A stretch of DNA of 64,000 nt, taken from the NCBI RefSeq assembly GCF_946479885.1, contig NZ_CAMLHM010000001.1, forward strand, positions 62,001 through 126,000, in the 5' to 3' direction. Both the position numbers and the translations under genes were made by a program. This DNA is from an uncultured Devosia sp. (GTDB lineage Bacteria > Pseudomonadota > Alphaproteobacteria > Rhizobiales > Devosiaceae). The notes under the pieces were generated by a model that saw only the letters and a program-made list of their open reading frames with translations, was not told the origin of the DNA and did no database searches. Position 1 is the stretch's first letter. Each line of letters opens with the position of its first letter. Shown one piece after another: positions 35,805-44,253 of this stretch.

Positions 35805-35927
35805 AAACGGATATGCCCCATGCAATCGGCCACCTGCTGGCGGCCAGTCCTCGGTCTTAAGTGCAATCGGGATAAGCGGCTTTAGCGCCGCCGACAAGGC
35901 CTAATGCCCCTTTCCCCCTCGCACCGC

Positions 35928-36755
35928 TCAGTCGGTCACCGGCACCTTGACAGTGCGCTCGACCTCGAAGGCTCCCATGCCCGTCAGGAATGTGAGCCGG
36001 ATGGCCTGATTTTCCAAGGCCAATTCATCGGCTTTGCCCAGGATGGGGATGAGCACTAGGTTCGGTTCCGGGCTTTTTTGCGGCGTGCCGAACAGCGGTT
36101 CCCCGCTGTCGGTGGCCGCGATCAACGAGGCCGGATCGAGCTCGGGGTCACCGACATGGACCGCCAGCATTTCGGCATCCAGCCACAGCTCGACATTGCC
36201 GATCGGCTGCGGGTCGCCCTGCCACGCCATCGGCGTGGTGGCTAGCGCCTGGCGGATGCGCAGGCCATTGGGGCGATCGGGTTCAGTATCGGTGAGTAGA
36301 AGGGAAAAACGGGCTTGCGCCGGGACGCAGATGTCCGAGCAGACGCCAAGTACGGCGCTGAGTTCCACCTGGGCCGCGCCCGGCTCCACCCTCAGTTCCA
36401 CAGGCAGCACGGTGGGGCCGAAATAGGCGTAATCGAGATACTCCGCCGTCTCGTGGCGGGTCGGATAAGGCCAGAGGATCTGGTGGCCAAGCACGCCGGT
36501 CGAGCCGGCAAAATCCAGTTCGGTCACAAAGCCGGTGTCGCCCGGCACGCGCCAATAGGTCTTGCTGGTCTCGGGCATATCGATCTCGAGGCCGACCAGC
36601 GTGGTGCCATTGGCCTTGATCTGCCCAGTGCTGATCAGGCGCAGCTTCACACCGGGAGCGACCTCCTGCCAAGCCGTCTCACCCGCCCCGGCGGGGGCGG
36701 CAAGCAGCGCAAAGGCGAGGGTGGCGAGTACAATCGGACGCATGGGGAAAGGCAT
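35928..36755 (-). CDS. Exported DsbD-alpha-like protein
   Basis: A 275-residue periplasmic protein with a clean signal peptide (IVLATLAFALLAAPAGAGE). The middle contains GVCSDICVPAQARF near residue 138, a C-x3-C pair found in the DsbD N-terminal domain and ScsB-like proteins, preceded by the conserved YFGPTVLPVEL. It has no membrane domain or thioredoxin domain, so it cannot transfer electrons across the membrane alone; a partner must exist elsewhere if it is redox active. It is divergent from yqgE. Confidence 0.8.
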   Translation of the reverse strand: MPFPMRPIVLATLAFALLAAPAGAGETAWQEVAPGVKLRLISTGQIKANGTTLVGLEIDMPETSKTYWRVPGDTGFVTELDFAGSTGVLGHQILWPYPTRHETAEYLDYAYFGPTVLPVELRVEPGAAQVELSAVLGVCSDICVPAQARFSLLLTDTEPDRPNGLRIRQALATTPMAWQGDPQPIGNVELWLDAEMLAVHVGDPELDPASLIAATDSGEPLFGTPQKSPEPNLVLIPILGKADELALENQAIRLTFLTGMGAFEVERTVKVPVTD

Positions 36756-36864
36756 TAGCGCAGGATCGGGTTTAGAAATAGCTGACGGCCCATCATGCCT
36801 TCGTGAACCGGGCGCGGGACAACCGTAACTTGGCAGGTCCGCCCACGATGCCTACAATCGGGCC

Positions 36865-37440
36865 ATGAACACACTCGAAGGACAATTCCTGGTCGCAATG
36901 CCCGACATGGGCGACGAACGCTTCGCCGAAAGCGTGATCCTGCTCGTGGGTCATGGCGAAGAGGGGGCCATGGGTCTGGTGGTCAATCACGAACTGGCCA
37001 ACCTCCGCTTTGCCGATATCCTGGACGAGCTCGACCTAGGCGATCCGGACGCTGTCATTCGCCTGCCAGATTCGATCCGGCAACGTGCGGTGATGCGCGG
37101 CGGGCCGGTGGAGAAGGGGCGCGGCTTTGTGCTGCATTCGTCCGACTACAGCAGTGGCAATACCTATCCGGTGACGCCAGGGGTCTCGCTGACGGCCACG
37201 GTGGATGTGCTCAAAGCCATGGCCTTTGGGCCCGCGCCGCGCTCGTCGCTGTTCGTGCTCGGCTGCTGTGGCTGGAGCGCCGGTCAACTTGAGGACGAGA
37301 TCGGCAATAATGGCTGGCTGACTGCACCGTTCAATCGAGAACTGGTGTTCGAGACCCCGGTGCAGCAGCGCTACGACGCGGCGCTGGCCAGTCTTCACAT
37401 TACCAGGGCGACGCTGAGCCCGGATGCGGGGCACGCCTGA
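36865..37440 (+). CDS. yqgE: YqgE/AlgH family protein
   Basis: A 191-residue DUF179 protein. It starts LEGQFLVAMPDMGDERFAES and includes GAMGLVVNHEL, the GGPVEKGRGFVLH segment and LGCCGWSAGQLEDEI. The family is conserved and has no agreed biochemical function; AlgH was named from alginate regulation in Pseudomonas. The start has little Shine-Dalgarno support. It is divergent from the DsbD-alpha-like gene and convergent with the GGDEF-EAL gene. Confidence 0.93.
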   Translation: MNTLEGQFLVAMPDMGDERFAESVILLVGHGEEGAMGLVVNHELANLRFADILDELDLGDPDAVIRLPDSIRQRAVMRGGPVEKGRGFVLHSSDYSSGNTYPVTPGVSLTATVDVLKAMAFGPAPRSSLFVLGCCGWSAGQLEDEIGNNGWLTAPFNRELVFETPVQQRYDAALASLHITRATLSPDAGHA

Positions 37441-37478
37441 GGCTTTCTTACCTCTCCCCCAAGGGAGAGGTGAGAGGC

Positions 37479-40358
37479 CTACCGTCCCATCTGTGCCACA
37501 AGTTTCTTGCCGAGCTCGGCGCCGGTCATGGCCGCGCCAAAGGCGAAACCCTGGGCGTAGCGGCAGTTGAGCTGGCGCAGCCGCTCGATCTCGTCGAGCG
37601 TTTCGACGCCTTCGGCGATCACCATCAGGTCGAGATCGATGGCAAGCGACATCACCGCCCGGATGATCGGGCCCTGGGTGTGGGCCATGCCATTGGCCTC
37701 GCCCATCTTCACGAAGGGCGCGGGTATCTTGATCGTGTCAAACGGGAAGCGGTGCAGGTAGCTCAGGGAAGAGTGGCCGGTGCCGAAATCGTCGAGAGCG
37801 AGGCCCAGCCCAAGATTGCGCAGCGCCTGCAGCATATAGGCGGAGTGCTCCGGATTGGTCATCACCTGGCCCTCGGTGATCTCCAGCTTGAGGTGGCTGG
37901 CCAGTTCCTTGTCCTGGCTGACGAGGCTCCGCATGTCGTTGAGCAGCGTCTCGGTGGCTAATTGGGTCGGCGAGAGGTTGACCGAAATGAAGAAATCTTC
38001 GGGCAAGCCGAAAGCTGTCATCCAATCCTTGGCCTGGGCGGCCGATTGCTCGAAAGCCAGGCGCCCCAGCTTCTCGATCTGACCGGACCGCTCGGCCAGC
38101 GGGACAAACTCGTCGGGGCTGACCACGCCGCGGGTCGGGTGGACCCAGCGCATCAGCGCCTCGGCGCCGGCAATCTGCCCGGTCTGGATGTCGGTGACCG
38201 GCTGGAACTGCACATGCAGCTCGCCCTGTTTCATGCCGCGTTCGAGGTCTTCCTCGCTGGCCCTGTTATAGGCCGCGATGGAGCGGGCCGAGGCGCGATA
38301 GGCCTCGATGCGGTCGCCGCCCAGCCGCTTGGCGTAGTACATGGCCAGTTCAGCATCACGCAGCACATCGGTAGCAGTGGCCGGGTTGCTGTCGTAGATG
38401 GTGACGCCGATCGAAGCTGACAGAGAGAGATCGCGGTCGCCAAAATTGAACGGTGCCTTGAGCGCCTTGCGAATCTGCTCGGCCGTTTCGGCGATCTTGC
38501 CGGCGGCCTGTTCCGAGGCGAGAATCACCGCAAACTGGTCGCCGGTGACGCGGGCCACAGTATCGAGCGGGCGCATGATGCGGGCGATGCGTCGCGAGAT
38601 GGCGAGCAGAACCGAATCCGCGGCCGAATGGCCGATGCGCTCTTCGAGCTCCATGAAGCGGTCGATGTCGATCAAAAATACTGCCGGCTTGGTGCCGCCC
38701 GGCGTGCGGGCGCGCACCAGGGCGCGCTCAAGGCGATCGAGGAACAGCTGTCGGTTGGGCAGGCCGGTCAGGCTGTCATGCACGGCATCATGCAGCAGGC
38801 GCTCGCGGGCGGCGCGGTCCTCGGTGACATCCTGAAGCGTACCGACAATGCGGTTGACCTGGCCATCGCCGCCCAGCACCGGCTTCACCCGCATGCGGAA
38901 GCTGCGATAGCTGCCGTCGTGGCCGGCAATGCGCATATCGGCCGAGACCTTGCCGCGGCGCAGTTCGACCAGCGTGTCGAAGGCCGTGCGGAAGCGGTCG
39001 CGATCGTCAGGGTGGACGCGATCGAGCCAGCGCTTGATCGCGCCACGCAGGGCACCGCGCTTCTCGCCCAGGCGTGTGGCCAGCTCGTCACTGACCGATA
39101 CGCGGTCGCGCTCGATGTTCCAGTCGAAGACGAAATCGCCCGAGCCGGTCAGCGCCAGCGCCCGCCTCTCTACCTCACTGAGCGTCCCGATCGACACCTG
39201 CCCTTCGGAAAAGGCGTGTTGCACCGCCGTAAAGCCGAGCAGCATGACAATGAGCACCAATCCTCCCCCAACGGCCGGCTGGGCAACGTCATTGGAAACC
39301 TGCCCGGTCACCACGAGCCAGGAATAGAACAGCCACGAGATCAGGATGATCCAGGTCGGCACCAGCAGTACGGCGCGGTCATAGCCCCGCAAGGCCAGCA
39401 GCAGGATGAGGAAGAAACCCGAAACACCCAGCAGCGCCAGCACCAGCCGCGCAATGGTCGCGGCAATGGCGGGCTGGAAGAAGGCAAAGGCAAACAGCGC
39501 CAGGAACAGGGCCGCCAGCCCCAGCGCCAAGTGGATGAAGCGCAGGTGCCACCGATGGAGGTTCAGATAAATGAACAGGAAACCCGCCAGCGTTGTGGCT
39601 ATGCCCGCCTCCGCCGCGGCCCGCAGGGGCTGCATGCCGCCGGCCGGCAGGCCCAGGATACGACCAAGCACGCCGAAATCGATCAGCAGGTAGATCAGCA
39701 CCGCCCAGGCGAAGGCCGCCGTGGCCGGGAAGATGCCGCGTCCCTTGACCACGAACATGATGGTGAGGAACACGGCCGCGAGCGAGGCGACGCCGAGCAC
39801 CACGCCACGGAAGAGGGTGAAGGAGTTCACATAGTCGCGGTAGGCGTTGGGCTGCCACAGGTAGAGCTCGGGCAATTGTCGGCCCGACAGTTCGGCGACG
39901 AAGGTCACCGTGGCGCCCGGGTCGAGCGTGACCTCGAACACGTCGGCTTCGCTGTCGGTCAATCGGACCGGGCGGATGCCGGCGCTGGGCGTCAATGCCG
40001 TCAGTCGATCATCGCCCAGATCGGGTTGAACGATGCCGGAGCCCGGTAGGCGGAAGAACGGCGCCACGAGCAGGCGCTCGATCTGCTGGTCGCTTTCGTT
40101 GCGCAGCGCGAAAAGTGCGAAATTCGGGTTGGTGCCCTGCTCGGTCGCCAAGACCTCGATGCGGCGGATGATGCCATCCTCGCCCGGCGCAGTGGAAAGC
40201 TGTACGCGGCCTTCGGTGCCAGGCTGGACTTCGACCACGTCGCTGAGATTGACGGCGTTGACGTCTTCCGGAACCGAAATGACTTCGAAGGCGGCCACTG
40301 GGGCAAGAGCGGCCAGCGCGAACGCAAGACACATCGCGAGTGCAAAGAGGTGACGCAT
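37479..40358 (-). CDS. 7TM-PAS-GGDEF-EAL signalling protein with degenerate motifs
   Basis: A 959-residue protein. Order: signal peptide, periplasmic domain (~25-180), seven or so membrane helices (~185-385), PAS/PAC (~405-525), GGDEF (~535-695), EAL (~705-950). The GGDEF active loop reads TGDQF (about residue 604), so diguanylate cyclase activity is unlikely. The EAL domain keeps EALMRW, NLS, LEITEG, DDFGTG and AEGVET, but the usual KID reads KIPAPF (about residue 876) and the end is QGFAFG. It may be a weak phosphodiesterase or a c-di-GMP sensor. A TATAAT hexamer lies just before the start. Confidence 0.88.
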   Translation of the reverse strand: MRHLFALAMCLAFALAALAPVAAFEVISVPEDVNAVNLSDVVEVQPGTEGRVQLSTAPGEDGIIRRIEVLATEQGTNPNFALFALRNESDQQIERLLVAPFFRLPGSGIVQPDLGDDRLTALTPSAGIRPVRLTDSEADVFEVTLDPGATVTFVAELSGRQLPELYLWQPNAYRDYVNSFTLFRGVVLGVASLAAVFLTIMFVVKGRGIFPATAAFAWAVLIYLLIDFGVLGRILGLPAGGMQPLRAAAEAGIATTLAGFLFIYLNLHRWHLRFIHLALGLAALFLALFAFAFFQPAIAATIARLVLALLGVSGFFLILLLALRGYDRAVLLVPTWIILISWLFYSWLVVTGQVSNDVAQPAVGGGLVLIVMLLGFTAVQHAFSEGQVSIGTLSEVERRALALTGSGDFVFDWNIERDRVSVSDELATRLGEKRGALRGAIKRWLDRVHPDDRDRFRTAFDTLVELRRGKVSADMRIAGHDGSYRSFRMRVKPVLGGDGQVNRIVGTLQDVTEDRAARERLLHDAVHDSLTGLPNRQLFLDRLERALVRARTPGGTKPAVFLIDIDRFMELEERIGHSAADSVLLAISRRIARIMRPLDTVARVTGDQFAVILASEQAAGKIAETAEQIRKALKAPFNFGDRDLSLSASIGVTIYDSNPATATDVLRDAELAMYYAKRLGGDRIEAYRASARSIAAYNRASEEDLERGMKQGELHVQFQPVTDIQTGQIAGAEALMRWVHPTRGVVSPDEFVPLAERSGQIEKLGRLAFEQSAAQAKDWMTAFGLPEDFFISVNLSPTQLATETLLNDMRSLVSQDKELASHLKLEITEGQVMTNPEHSAYMLQALRNLGLGLALDDFGTGHSSLSYLHRFPFDTIKIPAPFVKMGEANGMAHTQGPIIRAVMSLAIDLDLMVIAEGVETLDEIERLRQLNCRYAQGFAFGAAMTGAELGKKLVAQMGR

Positions 40359-40366
40359 CAGGGCCG

Positions 40367-40372
40367 ATTATA
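40367..40372 (-). promoter_or_regulatory. TATAAT hexamer next to the GGDEF-EAL start
   Basis: On the minus strand TATAAT ends 8 bases before the ATG at 40358. A start of transcription 6-7 bases downstream would make a nearly leaderless mRNA. I see no good -35 element at 17 bases. The rest of the 173-base gap (40359-40531) holds GC-rich dyads and no gene. Confidence 0.35.
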
Positions 40373-40531
40373 TCCTGCGGTAGGCTTCATTGTGGCAGCG
40401 TCCCGGCGGGAGCGCGCTAGCGCGACCGAGCTCACGGACGGCATCCTCTTGGCGGGAGCGCCCTTTGGTAGCGGGGATTGACGCTTGCGACAAGGTTAGC
40501 GCCCTGTTGCCAAATAGCAACGCTTTGCGGG

Positions 40532-40963
40532 TCAGCCGCCAGGGCGCTGCAATACTGCACCGGAATAGCCTGCTCCGGCGACGTGATCGCAGAGGCCCGA
40601 CCATTCGCAGCCCGTGCAGGCGGCGCGCGTCTGCCCCCGCCCAAAGGCCTCGCGAAACCCGGTGAGCATGGGCGCGTCGAGACTGAATTCCCTATCGAGA
40701 TCGACGGTCTTGCCGAGCAAGGCACGCACCGCGTCGAGCGCCAGCCGATCACGCTCCACAACGCTTTCATTGTGGCAATGGGCGCTGGCAATGTCCTGGA
40801 TCGGCGCGCAGATATCGTCGGGTCCGTCCACCAGGACGATCGGCTCGCCCTGTGAAAGCCGCGCGACGATGCCATCATAATTGTCGACGAAGGCAGGGGT
40901 ATATCCCCTGCCCACATAGGTCAGCATGCACAGCAGATGATGTGCGCGCAGGCGAACGGTCAC
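40532..40963 (-). CDS. DUF1284 protein
   Basis: A 143-residue cytosolic protein of the DUF1284 family: RAHHLLCMLTYVGRGYTPAFVDNYD at the N-terminus and a cysteine set (DDICAPIQD, AHCHNE, CTGCEWSGLC) that could bind zinc or an iron-sulfur cluster. Its start overlaps the bioY stop by 4 bases, so it is translated with bioY. The link to biotin uptake is from context only. Confidence 0.85.
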   Translation of the reverse strand: MTVRLRAHHLLCMLTYVGRGYTPAFVDNYDGIVARLSQGEPIVLVDGPDDICAPIQDIASAHCHNESVVERDRLALDAVRALLGKTVDLDREFSLDAPMLTGFREAFGRGQTRAACTGCEWSGLCDHVAGAGYSGAVLQRPGG

Positions 40964-41532
40964 GCCTTGGCCCGGCGATGAAGCACGGCCAGGGCTGCGG
41001 CACCAAGCACCGACTTCAGTACGGCACCGACCAGAAACGGCGCGACGCCGTGGATGAAAGCCGCCTCAGCGCCGATCATCACCGCCAGCCAGGCGCCGCC
41101 CAGCGCCAGGCAGGCCACATTGCCCGCCAGCGCGGCGAGGAAAGCCATGACGGGGCGACCGCCATTCCAGCCGCGTTCGGCCAGCCAGCCAACGAGCGCA
41201 CCACACAAAGGGAAGGCAAACAGGTAGCCGGCGGTCGGGCCGGCAAAATGCGCAAGGCCGGCAGCGCCGCCCGCCAGAACCGGCAGACCCATGGCCCCTT
41301 CGATCAGCCAGGCGACAATGGTGAGGCCGCCCAAGCGCCAGCCATAGAGGGCTCCGACCATGGCCACGGCAAATGTCTGCATGGTCATGGGCACCGGCAC
41401 CATCGGCACCTCGACATAAGACGAGGCGGCGAGGAACAGCGTGCCCAAGGCAACGGCAGCGACTTGCCACTGCAGGGAGCGCCCTTCGATGTGAAGCGGG
41501 CTATAGGAAAGACGGGTATCAGCTTGCGCCAT
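40960..41532 (-). CDS. bioY: Biotin transporter BioY
   Basis: A 190-residue S-component of an ECF-type biotin transporter with about six helices. Family marks are VPMTMQTFAVAMVGALYGWRLG, PVLAGGAAGLAHFAGPTAGYLFAF and a C-terminal VGAVLKSVLGAAAL. BioM and BioN genes are not adjacent, so it may act alone or with a shared module. ATG 41532 has GAGGAT close upstream; ATG 41538 is also possible. A perfect BioR box lies 15 bases upstream. Confidence 0.95.
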   Translation of the reverse strand: MAQADTRLSYSPLHIEGRSLQWQVAAVALGTLFLAASSYVEVPMVPVPMTMQTFAVAMVGALYGWRLGGLTIVAWLIEGAMGLPVLAGGAAGLAHFAGPTAGYLFAFPLCGALVGWLAERGWNGGRPVMAFLAALAGNVACLALGGAWLAVMIGAEAAFIHGVAPFLVGAVLKSVLGAAALAVLHRRAKA

Positions 41533-41547
41533 GATCATCCTCAGGAA

Positions 41548-41557
41548 TTATAGATAA
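41548..41557. promoter_or_regulatory. BioR box in front of bioY
   Basis: TTATAGATAA fits the established alphaproteobacterial BioR operator TTATMKATAA exactly. It lies 15 bases before the bioY start, where bound repressor would block the promoter or initiation. Confidence 0.9.
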
Positions 41558-41606
41558 TTTCATACGACAATCTACTAAAGACTCGATCTGCACGGCACCG
41601 CAAGCC

Positions 41607-42275
41607 CTAACCGACGATATTGAACATCTTGCGGGTCTGTCCGGAGGAGGTTCGCACCGGGCGCTGGCCGATCCAGCGCGCGTGACGGCCCAGCACGGCG
41701 CAGGCCTCTTCGACATTGCCCGACCGAAGGGCGGCAAGGATCGCCAGGTGGTCGTGGTCGGTGCGCACTTCCCAGGTCGACCGCCAGGATGCAAAGAGAA
41801 ACCGGGCACTCTTGGCATGCAAGTCATCGATAGCCGCAAGCAGGCGCGGCATGTTGCATGGCGCTATCAGGGTATTGTGAAAGAGGCGGTTGGCAGCTTC
41901 CCACATCGTGACGTCGGCCGAGTTATCGCCGGCCCGGGTCGCCGCTTCGGCACGATCCAGGATAACCTTGGTGAGGTTGGGCGCCGCGTGTTGCAGCGCC
42001 AGCACTTCCAGCGCGGCGCGCATTTCGGCCACTTCGCGCACCTCGGCCAGATCGAAGGCCGCAACACGAACGCCGCGGCGCGGTTCACTCACTGCCAACC
42101 CCTGCGCCTCGAGCCGCCGGAACGCTTCGCGCACCGGCACGTGACTGGCGCTGAATTCGGCCGCGACGTGATCCTGGCGCAGGCGCGATCCGGGCTCGAT
42201 GGCTCCGGCAATGATACGCTCGGCCAGAACGCGACTGATGCGTGCGGCGATGGTCTCTTCTTTGGGCTGGGGCAT
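41607..42275 (-). CDS. bioR: Biotin repressor BioR (GntR family)
   Basis: A 222-residue FadR-subfamily GntR regulator. The winged helix (ARISRVLAERIIAGAIEPGSRLRQDHVAAEF) is followed by an all-helical effector domain. Assignment to BioR comes from adjacency to bioY and the two BioR boxes, one before bioY and one before its own start. The protein thus probably represses biotin uptake and itself when biotin is sufficient. bioY lies downstream, 74 bases after the bioR stop, with its own box. Confidence 0.9.
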   Translation of the reverse strand: MPQPKEETIAARISRVLAERIIAGAIEPGSRLRQDHVAAEFSASHVPVREAFRRLEAQGLAVSEPRRGVRVAAFDLAEVREVAEMRAALEVLALQHAAPNLTKVILDRAEAATRAGDNSADVTMWEAANRLFHNTLIAPCNMPRLLAAIDDLHAKSARFLFASWRSTWEVRTDHDHLAILAALRSGNVEEACAVLGRHARWIGQRPVRTSSGQTRKMFNIVG

Positions 42276-42279
42276 GGTT

Positions 42280-42289
42280 TTATAGATAG
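42280..42289. promoter_or_regulatory. BioR box in front of bioR (autoregulation)
   Basis: TTATAGATAG matches TTATMKATAA at nine of ten positions. It starts 4 bases upstream of the bioR ATG, overlapping the ribosome-binding region, which suggests direct autorepression. Confidence 0.75.
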
Positions 42290-42314
42290 TTTGGGCGGCG
42301 GAGCCTGTCGAGCC

Positions 42315-42923
42315 CTAGACACGCCGCGAGAAGCGGCCCATCTCGTAGCGTTCCTTGGTCAGCCCCATCAGCACGTGGTCTTCCCAGCGCCCGTTGATCT
42401 GCAGGTATTTTTCGGCGAAGCCTTCCTCGACGAAGCCGTTCTTTTCCAGCACCCGGCGCGATGCCGTGTTTCCAGGAAGGAAGGCGGCGTGGATGCGATG
42501 CAGGTCGAGCGTGTCGAAGACGAACGGCAGGCTGAGGCCAACGGCTTCGCTCATCAGACCCTTGCCGGAGAACTGCTGGCCCATCCAGTAACCCAGATTG
42601 ACGAATTGCGCCGCCCTGCGCCGCACATTCGAGAGGGTGATGCCGCCAACCAGGGTGTCCTGTCGTCCGCCGGTGAGAAAGATGAAGAACGAGTAGTCGG
42701 TCCCCTGCTCGGCTTCTTCGCGGGCCCGCTTGACCCGGGAGGTGAAGACGCGGCGACCGAGATCGGCCTCGGTCCAGCGCGGCTCGAAGGGTCGCAGGAA
42801 ATCGCGGCTGGCGTGGCGCAGGGCATACCAAGGTTCATAATCGTCCATTTGTGGCAGGCGCAGCACAATGCGCGGGCCGCGAATGGCGATCAGGGGAGCG
42901 GGGGATGACCAGGGCCAGAGCAT
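42315..42923 (-). CDS. GNAT acetyltransferase, RimJ/RimL-like
   Basis: A 202-residue GCN5-type acetyltransferase. GGITLSNVRRRAAQFVNLGYWMGQQFSGKGLMSEAV holds the acetyl-CoA loop (QFSGKG), and HAAFLPGNTASRRVLEKNGF is the conserved C-terminal motif of RimJ-type enzymes. It could acetylate a ribosomal or other N-terminus. ATG 42923 lies 13 bases after the M16 peptidase stop; a longer open frame to 43082 overlaps that gene and looks spurious. A peptidase-acetyltransferase pairing is, to my recollection, common in Rhizobiales. Confidence 0.87.
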   Translation of the reverse strand: MLWPWSSPAPLIAIRGPRIVLRLPQMDDYEPWYALRHASRDFLRPFEPRWTEADLGRRVFTSRVKRAREEAEQGTDYSFFIFLTGGRQDTLVGGITLSNVRRRAAQFVNLGYWMGQQFSGKGLMSEAVGLSLPFVFDTLDLHRIHAAFLPGNTASRRVLEKNGFVEEGFAEKYLQINGRWEDHVLMGLTKERYEMGRFSRRV

Positions 42924-42936
42924 GGCGTTAGCGGTC

Positions 42937-44199
42937 TCAGCGTTTGAGGTGGTCACCAATGGAGCCGACATCGGCCAGATTGCCGATGGGGCCAATGCCG
43001 GCCAGGGTCGGCGAGCCGCCTGCGAATATCTGGGCAGCAACATCCTGCACGCGCTTGGCGGTGATGGCATTGATGCGATCAACCGTTTCCTGCATGTGAA
43101 TGGGCCTGCCCCACAATATCTGCTGGCGCGCCAGCTGCCCGGCGCGGGCCGAGGGGCTTTCCAGAGACATCAGAAGGCCCGCCCGGATCTGGTTGCGGAC
43201 GCGGATCACCTCGTCTTCGGTGATGCTCTCGGTGGCGCGCTTGAGCTCGTCGAGCACCACTGGCACCAGCTCGGCGACCTCGTCCTCGCCGGTGGCCGCG
43301 GCCACGCCGAACACGCCGCTATCGGCGAAAGCCCAGTGGAACGAATAGACCGAATAGCAAAGGCCGCGCTTTTCGCGGACCTCCTGGAACAGGCGCGAGC
43401 TCATGCCGCCGCCCAGGATCGAGGCGAGGACCTGCGCCGCGTAAAAGCCGTCGGCGTTGTAGGCACGGCCTTCAAAGCCGATGACGATATGCGCCTGTTC
43501 GTGGTCTGAGACGAGCCGCTCCTCGCCACCCTGGTATTCCGCCCGCTGCGGCGCCGGAGCGCCATTGGGCTTAAGCGTGGCGAAACGCTCCCTGGCGACA
43601 TCCACCAGCCCCTCGTGGTCGACATTGCCCGCCGCGGCGATGACCATGTGGTCGCCGACATAATTGCGGTTCATATACTTGCGAACGGTGTCGGGGGTAA
43701 ATTCGCGCACCGAATCCACCGTGCCCAGAATGGTGCGGCCAATCGGCTGGGTGGGAAAGGCGGCGGCCTGGAACAGGTCGAAAACGTGATCGTCGGGATT
43801 GTCCCGAGCGGCGCCGATTTCCTGAACGATGACCTGCTTCTCGCGGGTCAGCTCGTCGTCTTCGAAGCGCGAATTTTGCAGGATGTCCGACAGAATGTCG
43901 GCGGCAAGCCCTACGTCTTCCTTGAGCACACGAGCGAAGTAGCCGGTATGCTCGATCGAGGTCGCGGCGTTGAGGTCGCCGCCCACATTCTCGATGGCCT
44001 CAGCGATCTGCAAGGCCGAGCGAGAGGTCGTGCCCTTGAACGCCATGTGCTCGAGCAGGTGTGAAATGCCATGCTCGGCCTTGCGCTCGCTGCGCGCCCC
44101 GGCTTTGACCCAGACACCGAGGGAGGCACTTTCGAGGTGCGGCATGTCATCGGTGAGCACCACCATGCCGTTATCAAGGGTCGTCGATTGTACGCTCAC
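42937..44199 (-). CDS. M16 family zinc peptidase (processing-peptidase-like)
   Basis: A 420-residue pitrilysin-family protease. The inverted zinc motif HLLEH (HxxEH) is at about residue 47 with AFKGTTSRS after it; the third ligand is a glutamate about 75 residues on. The C-terminal half has GGGMSSRLFQEVREKRGLCY, the glycine-rich and RG loop of mitochondrial-processing-peptidase beta-like proteins. Physiological substrates are not known. It is 54 bases downstream of thrC. Confidence 0.92.
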   Translation of the reverse strand: MSVQSTTLDNGMVVLTDDMPHLESASLGVWVKAGARSERKAEHGISHLLEHMAFKGTTSRSALQIAEAIENVGGDLNAATSIEHTGYFARVLKEDVGLAADILSDILQNSRFEDDELTREKQVIVQEIGAARDNPDDHVFDLFQAAAFPTQPIGRTILGTVDSVREFTPDTVRKYMNRNYVGDHMVIAAAGNVDHEGLVDVARERFATLKPNGAPAPQRAEYQGGEERLVSDHEQAHIVIGFEGRAYNADGFYAAQVLASILGGGMSSRLFQEVREKRGLCYSVYSFHWAFADSGVFGVAAATGEDEVAELVPVVLDELKRATESITEDEVIRVRNQIRAGLLMSLESPSARAGQLARQQILWGRPIHMQETVDRINAITAKRVQDVAAQIFAGGSPTLAGIGPIGNLADVGSIGDHLKR

Positions 44200-44253
44200 G
44201 CTAGGCTCCTCCTGGAGGCCCGGCGGTCGAGCGACCGCTTGGCCCCCGTATCG

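Noticed and set aside
35805..35897. Peroxiredoxin start at TTG 35897
   Set aside because: The extra 31 residues lack family similarity; ATG 35804 gives the normal length.
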